From an uncultured Prevotellaceae bacterium (GTDB lineage: Bacteria > Bacteroidota > Bacteroidia > Bacteroidales > Muribaculaceae): DNA of 64,000 bases. Every line of letters starts with the position of its first letter. Within the stretch, counting starts at the first letter, position 1. A program made the translations under genes and the position numbers. The notes below the pieces were generated by a model that worked only from the letters and a program-made list of their open reading frames with translations, was not told the DNA's origin and made no database searches. Below, in pieces: positions 7,307 through 16,899 of the stretch. The stretch lies in NCBI GenBank assembly GCA_900318535.1, contig ONKU01000003.1, positions 1-64,000 of the forward strand, in the 5' to 3' direction.

Positions 7307-9958
7307 TTATTCGGGCCAGGAGCCGCTCAGGAGCCTGTCGATCAGGGCAGTGACATCGCTGATGTTGATGCCGCTGTCCTGGTTGCAGTCGGCATTGTCG
7401 AGGTTGACGCCATCGGTGTCGCCGCTGAGCAGGTAGTCGATGAGAGCAGTGACGTCAGAGATGTTCACTGCACGGTCTTCATTCACGTCGCCGCGCAGGA
7501 GGCCGCCGTGTTTTGTCAGGCGCCACATGGTGAGGTGGCCACCAGGATAGTACTGGTAGATGAACACGTTGCGGCTGTCGACGACTTCGGCATTGAGCCA
7601 GTTGGCCTGATAGCCGTTGGCATCGGCATTGGCGGTCTGCGGGACACTGACGAGTGGCTCGGCCGCGTTGACCTGTGCCACGGCAAAACCGTCACGGTAG
7701 TTGGCGATGGTGGGATAGACCATCAGCTCTTTGCCGTCCCAAACGAATGGGAAGGTGCCATTGCAGTTGCCCTTGTCGGGCAGGTTGATGGTGATTGCCG
7801 TGAAATTATCCCCATCAAATGCCAGTTTCTTGAGCGCATTGGAGCGGTTGACGTAGAGGATGGCATCGTTGCCGTCAAGGTCGGTATAATAGTTGAGCAC
7901 CGTGCCGCTATTGGGCGACACGCCGTCGCAGTTGGCCAGGTAGCAGTTGTCGGTGTCCACTTCTCCGCCGCTGATGGCTATGCGGCTGATGCTGGTGCCG
8001 CTGTTGGCGCCCACGAGATAGAGTTCACCGTCCTCGAGCAGGTTGCCGCGGGCAAAGCCCATGTTGTCGCTGCGGCCAAAATCGATAACGTCGGTGGGCA
8101 GGGTATAGGTGACCACGTCGCCCGTAGCGGGATCGATAACTTTGATTTCGGGATTGCCGGGCCATGGGTTGGGGAAGGCTGCGCTGCTCACTACCAGGTT
8201 GCCCGCCTGGTCACGGGTGAAGCCCACATTGGCGCCGCCCTCAAACGTCTCGCCTGTCAGTCCGTTCTGGTCCACCACAAGGATGGTGCTAGAAGCCTTG
8301 TCGTTGATGTAGAACTTGCCGTTCATGCCGAATCCCTGCCGCGTGTCGGCAGTGGTGAGGAAACTCAGGTCGTTGATTTCCCATACCTTCTCGATGCTGT
8401 AGGTGACAGGGGTGGGGTGGTCACCTCCCGGGCTGGCCCCAAGATAGGCCGGCTCGCTCTCGTTGCCGTAACCGTCGATAACGCACACGGCATACCAGTA
8501 TCCGCTCTGATAGGCGCTGGGGAGCGAATATTCAGGCTTGTAGGTGATGCCCAGCAGATAGTCGCTCTTGATGCCGTCAAATGCCGTGCTGGCAGCCTCC
8601 TCGACATAGACGTCGCTGGGAACAGCGTAGACCGAGTATTTCACCAGTGTGCCCTCTTGGGGTGTCCAAGTCAGCGTGTTGCCCTCTTGCAAGAGATTGG
8701 CGGGGGCACCGTAGCCAGGTGCTGTCTTCCAGGTCACGGCGGGTATCATGGCGGGATGCTGGAAGGCATTGGTCAGCAGGTAGTTGCCCAGGCCGCTGAC
8801 ACCGCCGTTGTTGCCGTTGATGTTCTTGGCACTGTAGAGCACGGCGCCGGGAGCGCTGTTCTCGGTATATTGGCGGGAATAGTCAATCTGTTGGGTGATC
8901 TCGGCCCAGTCGCTGGTCGTGTTGCTCTGCGAGGCGAGGAACGAGATGCTGTGGCTGGCGTAGTGATGGCGCCCGAAGTGGTTGGCAACGTAGCTCCACC
9001 ACTTGGTCAACGGACCGAAAGGATTGGTCGAGTGGTTGGTCTTCCAGTAGATCTGGGGCGAGATATAGTCGATGGTGCCCTGCTCGAGCCAGGCCAGCGG
9101 GTCGCTGAAGATGCCGTTATACTGCCAGTCGCTGCCCGTGGGGCAGGGAGTGACGCCATGCTGCGATGCCGACGTGCTGCGCGTGCCTGCCACACCGGCG
9201 GGGCCGATGCCGAAACGCACCTCGGGCTTGGTTTCCTGAATCATGTTATAGACATCCCTGACCATCATGTTGACATTGTTGCGGCGCCAGTCGGCAAAGG
9301 TCATGTCCACGTTAGAGTCGTTCCACAGGTTGTAGTCCTCGGCACTGCTGTTGGTGGGGATGCCGTTGGGGTAGAAGTAGTCGTCAAAGATGATGCCGTC
9401 CACGTCATATTTGGTGATGATTTCCTTGATGACGTTGACGATGCGCTGGCGGGTTTCGGGCAAGCCGGGATTGAGGATGGTGGTCGTGGTGCTGCCACTG
9501 GTGTAGGACAGCAGCATGCCCGAATTCTTCAGTTCCTTGTCTTGCTCGGTATTCCAGTCGGTGCCGGTGCTCCAGCGATAGGGATTCACCCAGGCGTGGC
9601 ACTGGATGCCGCGGGCATGGCACTGCTCGACGGCGTATTGCAGCGGGTCGTAGCCGGGATCTCGGCCGCGGGTGCCGGTCAGGTAGCTGGACCATGGCTC
9701 ATAGCTGGACTGGTAGAAGGCGTCGCACATCGTGCGCACCTGCAGGAAGATGGCATTGAAATGCTGGGCCTGCAAGTTGTCCAGATAGGCATTGAGCTCG
9801 GCTTTCTGGGCCGTAGGATTGTTGACACTGGTAGGCCAGTCGATACGATAGACCGTAGCGACCCATGCGGCGCGCATCTCGCGCTTCAGTGCCTCGTCGG
9901 CATAGGTGCCGGTCGCAATGGCCAAGGTAATAAGCAGCAAAAATATCCGTTTCATCAT
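7307..9958 (-). CDS. Secreted GHL10-type glycoside hydrolase with C-terminal dockerin-like module
   Basis: Start chosen at 9958 (MMKRIFLLLITLAIATGTYA, a clean signal peptide) because a -7 box lies at 10009-10016, inside the longer frame that opens at 10051. After the signal comes the glycosyl-hydrolase-like 10 barrel (YngK/DUF187 type): EMRAAWVATVYRIDWPT, NAIFLQVRTMCDAFY, CHAWVNPYRW and VDGIIFDDYFYP. A fibronectin-like segment and a beta-propeller-like region follow, and the protein ends in two dockerin/EF-hand-like repeats (GDVNEDRAVNISDVTALIDY and DSGINISDVTALIDRLL). Natural substrates of GHL10 are poorly known; action on peptidoglycan or glycans is possible. About 883 residues. No T9SS sorting domain is visible. 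Confidence 0.8.
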   Translation of the reverse strand: MMKRIFLLLITLAIATGTYADEALKREMRAAWVATVYRIDWPTSVNNPTAQKAELNAYLDNLQAQHFNAIFLQVRTMCDAFYQSSYEPWSSYLTGTRGRDPGYDPLQYAVEQCHARGIQCHAWVNPYRWSTGTDWNTEQDKELKNSGMLLSYTSGSTTTTILNPGLPETRQRIVNVIKEIITKYDVDGIIFDDYFYPNGIPTNSSAEDYNLWNDSNVDMTFADWRRNNVNMMVRDVYNMIQETKPEVRFGIGPAGVAGTRSTSASQHGVTPCPTGSDWQYNGIFSDPLAWLEQGTIDYISPQIYWKTNHSTNPFGPLTKWWSYVANHFGRHHYASHSISFLASQSNTTSDWAEITQQIDYSRQYTENSAPGAVLYSAKNINGNNGGVSGLGNYLLTNAFQHPAMIPAVTWKTAPGYGAPANLLQEGNTLTWTPQEGTLVKYSVYAVPSDVYVEEAASTAFDGIKSDYLLGITYKPEYSLPSAYQSGYWYAVCVIDGYGNESEPAYLGASPGGDHPTPVTYSIEKVWEINDLSFLTTADTRQGFGMNGKFYINDKASSTILVVDQNGLTGETFEGGANVGFTRDQAGNLVVSSAAFPNPWPGNPEIKVIDPATGDVVTYTLPTDVIDFGRSDNMGFARGNLLEDGELYLVGANSGTSISRIAISGGEVDTDNCYLANCDGVSPNSGTVLNYYTDLDGNDAILYVNRSNALKKLAFDGDNFTAITINLPDKGNCNGTFPFVWDGKELMVYPTIANYRDGFAVAQVNAAEPLVSVPQTANADANGYQANWLNAEVVDSRNVFIYQYYPGGHLTMWRLTKHGGLLRGDVNEDRAVNISDVTALIDYLLSGDTDGVNLDNADCNQDSGINISDVTALIDRLLSGSWPE

Positions 9959-10008
9959 ACTTTCGATACTTTTTTGAGGTTGGAAAACATTTATTTGGTT
10001 ATTAGCCA

Positions 10009-10016
10009 CAAAATTA
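10009..10016 (-). promoter_or_regulatory. -7 promoter box for the GHL10 gene
   Basis: Minus-strand TAATTTTG, about 50 nt before the start at 9958. It supports that start over the upstream in-frame ATG. Confidence 0.55.
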
Positions 10017-10078
10017 GCGATTATTTCCAAAAAAATGTTTTTTGTAAGCACTTTTTTTGAATTGATTTGCCACTAAAG

Positions 10079-10206
10079 CCTCGAAGAGGCTATCGGGTCG
10101 CAGACCCGAATTCAATGGGAAACACCATGCAAGCGCATCGATGATGCGCGCCGCTTGGTGTCGGGACGCCATCAGAGAAGTGCGTCGAAGACGAACTTCA
10201 TCCCAT
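10079..10206. repeat. Left REP-like hairpin element of the IS200-like transposase
   Basis: A series of short palindromes: CTCGAAGAG; TCGGGTC-gca-GACCCGA (10093-10109); GCGCATC-gat-GATGCGC (about 10133-10149); and AAGTGCGTC-gaa-GACGAACTT. It contains GAAACACCATGCAAG (10119-10133), found as an exact inverted copy at 10782-10796. It is an imperfect inverted copy of 10711-10840. Confidence 0.8.
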
Positions 10207-10236
10207 GCGGCATTTGCGGCAACGATTAATTTGCGT

Positions 10237-10244
10237 TAACTTTG
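10237..10244 (+). promoter_or_regulatory. -7 promoter box for the IS200-like transposase
   Basis: TAACTTTG fits TAnnTTTG, 28 nt before the ATG at 10273. Confidence 0.6.
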
Positions 10245-10272
10245 CATTTCAATCCAAAGATTCAGATTTGTT

Positions 10273-10716
10273 ATGAGCGCAGTCAGTTCAATGTTTCATG
10301 TTGTGATCAATACATATCGTCGTCAGATGACAATCCCTGACGAGACGAGTGAGCACCTTTACCGCTATATCTGGTCCATAGTCAAGAGCCGTGGTTGCTA
10401 TCTTTATCGCATCAATGGCATTGGCAACCACGTTCACATGCTCATCGAGTTGGCCCCGACAGTGGCTTTGAGCGACCTCGTTCGTGATATCAAACAGGGC
10501 AGCAGCAAGTGGGCTAAGCAGCAGGTCTATTTTCCGCAGTTCAGTGGATGGGGAAAAGAATATGGAGCTTTCTCCTGCAGTTCCCGGGATAGAGAAGCCA
10601 TCACCAATTACATCATCAATCAACGTGAGCACCACAAGGTGAGGTCGTTTGAGGATGAGTATAAAGGAATGCTTGAGCTGTCGGGAATTGAGTGGAATGA
10701 ATATCGGTTGACTTGA
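10273..10716 (+). CDS. IS200/RAYT-type HUH-Y1 transposase
   Basis: 147-residue single-strand DNA transposase (Y1 type, IS200/IS605 TnpA or REP-associated). The HUH pair is His53-Val-His55 in GNHVHMLIEL and the catalytic tyrosine is Tyr113 in TNYIINQREHH, both in the expected place, so the enzyme looks intact. The length is normal for TnpA. No tnpB or iscB accompanies it. The gene sits exactly between two inverted hairpin-rich elements of about 125 bp (10079-10206 and 10711-10840), like RAYT genes flanked by REP sequences. This suggests the protein recognises these hairpins. Confidence 0.88.
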   Translation: MSAVSSMFHVVINTYRRQMTIPDETSEHLYRYIWSIVKSRGCYLYRINGIGNHVHMLIELAPTVALSDLVRDIKQGSSKWAKQQVYFPQFSGWGKEYGAFSCSSRDREAITNYIINQREHHKVRSFEDEYKGMLELSGIEWNEYRLT

Positions 10717-10840
10717 AGTTCCTCTTCGAGGCACTTGCAGTGCGGTTTGCATCGCACCAAGCTGCGTGGGTCTTCGACCCACTTGCATGGTGTTTCTCAA
10801 CAAAGCCGGGTCTCCGACCCGCCTATCTCTTCGAGAAGTT
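10711..10840. repeat. Right REP-like hairpin element of the IS200-like transposase
   Basis: Inverted, diverged copy of 10079-10206. Hairpins are AAGTTCCTC-ttc-GAGGCACTT, GTGGGTC-ttc-GACCCAC, CGGGTC-tcc-GACCCG (10807-10821) and TCTC-ttc-GAGA. The stem sequences differ from the left copy, yet both sides of each stem change together so pairing is kept. Confidence 0.8.
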
Positions 10841-10996
10841 CTAATGGCGGAAATCTTGCCTTTCGGGCGAATTTTCAAAAAAAAAATCAACTTTGTGAAA
10901 CTTTTTTGAGGTGTTGTTGCATCTAATGCATGAAACCGCTTTTTTACTGAAGTAATGAGCCGTAAGCATTAAAGAACAACAAAAAACGATAAAACA

Positions 10997-11917
10997 ATGA
11001 AAAAGACGATTTTAACACTGGTGATGGTGCTGACAATGGCACTCACTATCACAGCTGGTCCTGCCATCAAGGCAAAACCATCCAGCAAGGCCAACATCGA
11101 ATTCAAGGGTGACTCGATTGTCGTTACCGACGGCGAGGAGTCTGTAACCCTAGCCGGATTGCCCGAGTTACAAAAGGTGCGCGACAAAATCAACCGTGCA
11201 CTGGACGATACCTTGACAGCCGGAAGTGGTACAACTGTGGAAATCGGTGACCACAAGGGCGAACTTGCCCCCGAGGACATCAAGGAGATCAGCAACCAGT
11301 GGGCCAGTGTGGCCAAACAATGGGCCATCAGCGGTTCTTTCTGTCTGCTGGGACTGGTGGCCCTGGTGATGTTTTTCCGCTTCCTGAACCGCCGCAACAA
11401 GTACCTCGTCATCGAGAAGGCCATCGAGAACAACTATCCGCTCAATGAACTCTCGTTGACCGATGCGAAGCGCAGCGCCATCTATGTGCAACAGCCTGTG
11501 GTGACCGCACCTCCCGTGATGAATGCTGCTCCTGCCCCCCAACAGCCTGGTCAGGTGCCCGTGGGAACCCCTATCAGCGGGCAGACTGCCGACAACCCCA
11601 TCGTGATGACCGACATGGTCAACTGGCGCGCCTTGATGCCTGCTGTGAAGTGGATTGGCTGGGGAACCGTGTTGATACTCTTCAGCGTAGCGATAGGCGA
11701 TGCTGAGAATCCCTTCTGGCCCATCGGTTTGGCCCTGATGGTTGTGGGACTGTGCAAGGGCTTCATCCTCTACAAGGAGCAGAAGGCGTTGCAAGAGGCC
11801 TGGAATCGCGGCCAGCAGATGTCGCCCCGTGAGCCCATGCGTGAGGGCATCCCCGTGCCGCCCAGCTTCGATCAAGACTATAAAGAGGACGACAACACTC
11901 CTTATCAGCCCTACTAA
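10997..11917 (+). CDS. Membrane protein, DUF6249-like
   Basis: 306 residues with a signal peptide (about 1-20), a periplasmic stretch with a short beta region, one membrane helix near residues 113-135 (GSFCLLGLVALVMFFRFL), a Pro/Gln/Ala-rich linker, and two more helices near 215-260. The C-terminus is charged and proline-rich. It resembles a Bacteroidales family usually placed just before an ECF sigma factor, as here (gap 65 nt). The biochemical role is unknown. A role in sensing or controlling the sigma factor is inference from neighbourhood only. Confidence 0.6.
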   Translation: MKKTILTLVMVLTMALTITAGPAIKAKPSSKANIEFKGDSIVVTDGEESVTLAGLPELQKVRDKINRALDDTLTAGSGTTVEIGDHKGELAPEDIKEISNQWASVAKQWAISGSFCLLGLVALVMFFRFLNRRNKYLVIEKAIENNYPLNELSLTDAKRSAIYVQQPVVTAPPVMNAAPAPQQPGQVPVGTPISGQTADNPIVMTDMVNWRALMPAVKWIGWGTVLILFSVAIGDAENPFWPIGLALMVVGLCKGFILYKEQKALQEAWNRGQQMSPREPMREGIPVPPSFDQDYKEDDNTPYQPY

Positions 11918-11930
11918 CATCAATAATGTC

Positions 11931-11957
11931 TTCGCGCCTTAGCGGCTTAGCGTGAGG
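11931..11957. repeat. Copy of the GCGCCTTAGCG repeat family
   Basis: TTCGCGCCTTAGCGGCTTAG followed by CGTGAGG stands between the membrane protein gene and the sigma factor gene. It is a relative of the five units at 31054-31434. Confidence 0.6.
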
Positions 11958-11982
11958 TTTGTAGAAGAAATAGTAACTCAAG

Positions 11983-12513
11983 ATGCTGTCCAAGCTTGAT
12001 GAAATAAGACTGCTGTCGCAATGCGCCCTGGCCGATAACCGGGACGCATTCGGCAGGCTCGTCGAGGCCTATCAGCCGCGCGTGCGTCGGTTCTTGCTGA
12101 ACCTGACCACGGGTGACGAGATGCTGACCGACGACCTGGCGCAGGAGACGTTCATCAAGGCCTATGTGGGCATTCGCGGTTTCAAGGGTCTTTCGTCTTT
12201 TGGCACTTGGCTGTACCGCATCGCCTACAACGAGTTCTATAACCACATGCGCCGCCACCAGGAAGAACATGTCGAGGACATCACGCGCCTGGCCGAGGTG
12301 AGCACCGCCAGCAGTGATGCCATCGACGCGTCGATGACGGTGAAACGTGCTCTGGAAGCATTGAACGAGAATGAGCGCGTGGCCGTCACCCTCTATTACA
12401 TTGAGGACCAGCCTATCAAGCAGGTGGCCAAGATCATGCAGATGCCTGAAGGCTCGGTCAAGTCGCTCATCTATCGTGGCAAGGACAAGATGAAACAATT
12501 TATAGACAACTAA
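11983..12513 (+). CDS. RNA polymerase ECF sigma factor
   Basis: 176-residue sigma-70 family protein with only regions 2 and 4. Region 2 includes LTDDLAQETFIKAYVGI and FGTWLYRIAYNEFYNHMRR; region 4 includes ALNENERVAVTLYYIEDQPI and the helix-turn-helix MPEGSVKSLIYRGKDKMK. It directs RNA polymerase to a specific regulon that cannot be read here. It is followed after 15 nt by a small membrane protein that may be its anti-sigma partner, and preceded by a DUF6249-like membrane protein. Confidence 0.9.
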   Translation: MLSKLDEIRLLSQCALADNRDAFGRLVEAYQPRVRRFLLNLTTGDEMLTDDLAQETFIKAYVGIRGFKGLSSFGTWLYRIAYNEFYNHMRRHQEEHVEDITRLAEVSTASSDAIDASMTVKRALEALNENERVAVTLYYIEDQPIKQVAKIMQMPEGSVKSLIYRGKDKMKQFIDN

Positions 12514-12528
12514 ATCGTTATAATAAAT

Positions 12529-12846
12529 ATGAATACCAACGAAGAAGACAAGAAACTGGCGCAGATGCTCAAGCAGGGCGCACATGACCCCGGGGAGAAT
12601 CCCTGGTTCACCCGTCGCGTCCTCAACAAGCTGCCAGAGAAACAGCCGCACGGCTCATGGGCCACGACAGTGGTCTATGCCATCGCCCTGGTAGCCTGCG
12701 TTATCAGCTGGCTGGTGATGTGGCGCGGCCAGGACTGGGGAGCCATTACCGTGCGCGACATCCTCTATAACGTGATGATGGGAGTCGTGACACTCACCGT
12801 CCTGTGGCAGACCGTTACCTCGCTGCTCCACGCCGCCGACGTGTAG
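12529..12846 (+). CDS. Small membrane protein, possible anti-sigma partner (DUF5056-like)
   Basis: 105 residues: a cytoplasmic N-terminal part with NPWFTRRVLNKLPEK (about 25-39), then two membrane helices (about 46-64 and 75-100). This build, a short soluble segment with FTRRVLNKLP before membrane helices, is typical of proteins encoded right after ECF sigma factors in Bacteroidales. An anti-sigma or sigma-tethering role is inferred from position. No zinc-binding anti-sigma motif is present. A bidirectional terminator follows. Confidence 0.6.
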   Translation: MNTNEEDKKLAQMLKQGAHDPGENPWFTRRVLNKLPEKQPHGSWATTVVYAIALVACVISWLVMWRGQDWGAITVRDILYNVMMGVVTLTVLWQTVTSLLHAADV

Positions 12847-12863
12847 CCTGGAAACGGAGAATA

Positions 12864-12917
12864 CTGAAAAAACAGAGATGACGGGTTGATTTGAGTCCGT
12901 CATCTCCGTTTTTTCAG
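12864..12917. terminator. Bidirectional intrinsic terminator
   Basis: CTGAAAAAAC plus GAGATGACGG pairs with CCGTCATCTC plus GTTTTTTCAG, with a single mismatch between the halves and a 12-nt loop. It lies between convergent genes ending at 12846 and 12934. Confidence 0.85.
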
Positions 12918-12933
12918 TTATATCCGTCGGGAA

Positions 12934-13947
12934 CTACAATCCCAGGAGTTTCTTGCTGCGGTCGAGGACCTGTGGGTCCTTGATTTTCTTGAGTTGGTCT
13001 AATAGCCATTCGGGACTTACCTCCTTGTAATTAATCACCATGCCTTTTGTCAACTGGCTTTCAGGATGTTCACAGCACCACTGCATGAATCTGTCGGTGT
13101 CACGGTAGAAGAATCCACCCACCAGCATGCCGAAATCACCAAGCAGTTGCTTGGGCTCGGTGATGGTGCCTTTAGCCCCTTCAAGGAAAGTGTTCAAGCG
13201 GTCATACACGGTCGTGTCGCTCAAAGGAGTCCATGAGAACACTTCCAGTTGTCGCTTGCTGCGCCAGTAGTTGGTGAGCAGGGTGGTGTCGGAGCTATAG
13301 ACAGTGCCGATCTTGCCGATGGTGAAACGGCCGTCATCACCGATGGTCACGGGCAGTTCGTTGTCGATAAACCACAACGTGGAGTCGGTGTCCACGCCGT
13401 CGCGCTGCACGTTATAGGAAATCCAGCGGCTCACGTGGATGGGTTTGCCCCACTTGTCGGGCATGACCATGCGCATCGAGTCGATGCCCACGTTGCGGGT
13501 GTGCTCATCAATGTCATCCCAGTAAGACAGGTTCATGCCGCCACACTCTCCCAACCGCATGAAGTCGATCATGCCGTTCTTATCAAAGGTGGCCAGCCAG
13601 CAGGTGCGGGTGTCGCTGTAGCTGGTCTGTCCCAGCAGCAGGGTAATGCCCTTGTCGGGGTTGTCCTGGATGCCCCACACGCGCACAACGGAGGAGTTGG
13701 TGTCCACTTGCATTACCTTGTCCAGTCCGATGGCCTCGCATGTGGCCAAGTCAAGGATGCAGTGAGGCAGTTTCTCGCCATCGTTGTCGTAGCGGAAGTC
13801 GTTGCCGTTAAGGGTCAGCGAGTCGTCGCAGATGCCTGCATTGCACAAGAAGTCGTGACCGTTGTTGATCTCGTCGCCGTGCTGCCACTTGCCGGTGCAC
13901 GACACAATGGCCAGTGCCACCATCAACATTGCAATTGTTCTCATCAT
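12934..13947 (-). CDS. Lipoprotein of unknown function
   Basis: 337 residues. Signal peptide with lipobox AIVSC (Cys about 16) predicts an outer-membrane or periplasmic lipoprotein. The rest is a beta-rich domain with many Asp and Trp residues, and the last 100 residues are helical. It resembles in layout the lipoprotein at 16900-17946 (ITLLLGQTSYSDTRTCWLAT versus ITLAAYFTGSGVGYCVDLIT; both contain aspartate-rich turns and a helical tail), so the two may be distant paralogues. No known family was recognised. Confidence 0.7.
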   Translation of the reverse strand: MMRTIAMLMVALAIVSCTGKWQHGDEINNGHDFLCNAGICDDSLTLNGNDFRYDNDGEKLPHCILDLATCEAIGLDKVMQVDTNSSVVRVWGIQDNPDKGITLLLGQTSYSDTRTCWLATFDKNGMIDFMRLGECGGMNLSYWDDIDEHTRNVGIDSMRMVMPDKWGKPIHVSRWISYNVQRDGVDTDSTLWFIDNELPVTIGDDGRFTIGKIGTVYSSDTTLLTNYWRSKRQLEVFSWTPLSDTTVYDRLNTFLEGAKGTITEPKQLLGDFGMLVGGFFYRDTDRFMQWCCEHPESQLTKGMVINYKEVSPEWLLDQLKKIKDPQVLDRSKKLLGL

Positions 13948-14001
13948 TTCTATTCTTTCTTTTTATTGGCCGCTGCATAGCAACGGCACAGTTGAACCTT
14001 G

Positions 14002-15696
<1,695 letters not shown>

Positions 15697-15720
15697 AATA
15701 GTCAAGTTTATATTTTTCCG

Positions 15721-15728
15721 CAAAGGTA
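15721..15728 (-). promoter_or_regulatory. -7 promoter box for ettA
   Basis: Minus-strand TACCTTTG, 24 nt before the chosen start at 15696. It overlaps the longer alternative start (15723), which therefore could not be transcribed. Confidence 0.6.
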
Positions 15729-15784
15729 GTCAAACCCTTGCACAAAAACAAATCAACTCTCCGTTTTTTGTTATGGACGACAAG

Positions 15785-16771
15785 TCACGGTTTTGGTGGC
15801 TCAAATTCTGCGATTTCTCTCGCTAGCCCATTGAGTTGCATGCACTGTTCGCGCGTAATGGTCTTTCGGTCACTGTGATAAGGCCAAGGAGAAACAAACA
15901 GCAACTGTCCGTTGGCACAGGCATCGAATTGTGGTCCACCGGGTTTCCACATCGGAGAGAATCCGTTCTCGAGCAGGACAATTTCTTTGGCTCCTGCCTC
16001 AAACCCTGCACGCATCACCGCTTTTTCGCAAGGACTGATGCTGGGCGATACCAGCACTGCTCCGTCTCGTGCCATTGACAGATAGCGTCTCACTTCACGA
16101 GCAATTGCCTCCTCGCTGTTTATGCTGCGAGAACACTGAACTACCACCTTTAGGGGGTAATTGAGCAGGAAACGGTTTCCGGCCATGGCAACAGTGGAAT
16201 TATTCACTGTTATCTCATGTTGCACGGTGAAATAATCAGGTTTTTGGCGTTTGATCCACAGGCGTCTCGGATTATCGCGTAGGTAACGCATCATGGATTC
16301 TAGTTGGCCATCTTTTTGCAAGATTCGGTCATGATAGCCGCTTTCCCAAAGGGTGGTGCCAAGCAATTCTTTGGAAATCTGGTTGCATCCGGTCTTGAAA
16401 CCGTTTACCACTTTCCCTAAATGGTAGGGCACTTGTTTAGTAACAAACAGGATGAAGTGCAGGTGGTCTGGCATCAATTGGATGGCGAGGTTGCGGACAT
16501 CGGGATAATGGGATGGAATTGAGGTCCAGTTCTCAAGAATGCGTTCTCCAAGCGTGCTGGGACGTATCCATGGCTCACTGTGGTCCTCGTCAGGGTCACA
16601 TAAGCTGCCCAACACAGGCTTGCGGCCCTCAACGGCCAACGTGATCATATAGATGCGACGGCTGTGGTAGTCATGGTGAGCGTTACGACGTTTCATCGAA
16701 CGCTTGGGTTCTTCTCCTGCATGGTGACTTTGCCACCACTGCCAGCGCTTTTCTTCACGATTATTTTTCAT
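15785..16771 (-). CDS. REP-associated tyrosine transposase fused to a DprA/LOG-like C-terminal domain
   Basis: 328 residues. The N-terminal half is a Y1 HUH domain: RRIYMITLAVEGRKPVLG (38-55), HUH pair His103-Leu-His105 in LMPDHLHFIL, and catalytic Tyr163 in MMRYLRDNPRR, the RAYT pattern. The C-terminal half (about 200-320) is unlike plain RAYTs: NYPLKVVVQCSRS, then GAVLVSPSISPCEKAVMRAG, KEIVLLENGFSP and GQLLFVSPWP. This has the strand-glycine-strand rhythm of DprA or lysine-decarboxylase-like Rossmann folds. That fold call is inference. A -7 box ends only 4 nt before the ATG, so the mRNA may be leaderless; Met26 (16696) is the alternative start. A palindromic element lies upstream at 16825-16899. 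Confidence 0.8.
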   Translation of the reverse strand: MKNNREEKRWQWWQSHHAGEEPKRSMKRRNAHHDYHSRRIYMITLAVEGRKPVLGSLCDPDEDHSEPWIRPSTLGERILENWTSIPSHYPDVRNLAIQLMPDHLHFILFVTKQVPYHLGKVVNGFKTGCNQISKELLGTTLWESGYHDRILQKDGQLESMMRYLRDNPRRLWIKRQKPDYFTVQHEITVNNSTVAMAGNRFLLNYPLKVVVQCSRSINSEEAIAREVRRYLSMARDGAVLVSPSISPCEKAVMRAGFEAGAKEIVLLENGFSPMWKPGGPQFDACANGQLLFVSPWPYHSDRKTITREQCMQLNGLAREIAEFEPPKP

Positions 16772-16775
16772 AGTA

Positions 16776-16783
16776 CAAAGGTA
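16776..16783 (-). promoter_or_regulatory. -7 promoter box for the fused RAYT gene
   Basis: Minus-strand TACCTTTG is followed by 4 nt and then the ATG at 16771, implying a leaderless transcript or use of a later start. Confidence 0.5.
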
Positions 16784-16824
16784 GCAGCTTTACTGGTTTC
16801 TTTCAATTAAGGGCGAGGTTTTTT

Positions 16825-16899
16825 TACAAGGCGGAGCCTTGCAACACTTCGACCGCCTGTGCATTGGGGGTTAAGGTGTTGCGAGCCTGTGGCTCGTAA
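16825..16899. repeat. REP-like composite palindrome next to the fused RAYT
   Basis: Two outer hairpins, CAAGGC-gga-GCCTTG (16827-16841) and CGAGCC-tgt-GGCTCG (16882-16896), flank an inverted pair GCAACAC (16841-16847) and GTGTTGC (16876-16882). It lies between the RAYT promoter and the end of the lipoprotein gene at 16900. Confidence 0.75.

Noticed and set aside
7289-10060. 923-residue open frame on the plus strand opposite the GHL10 gene
   Set aside because: Val/Ala/Gly/Asp-rich composition typical of the antisense of a G+C-rich gene; no motif; the opposite strand has a signal peptide, a catalytic barrel and dockerin repeats.
10735-10926. Short plus-strand frame after the IS200-like transposase
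   Set aside because: It consists of the right hairpin element; no coding features.
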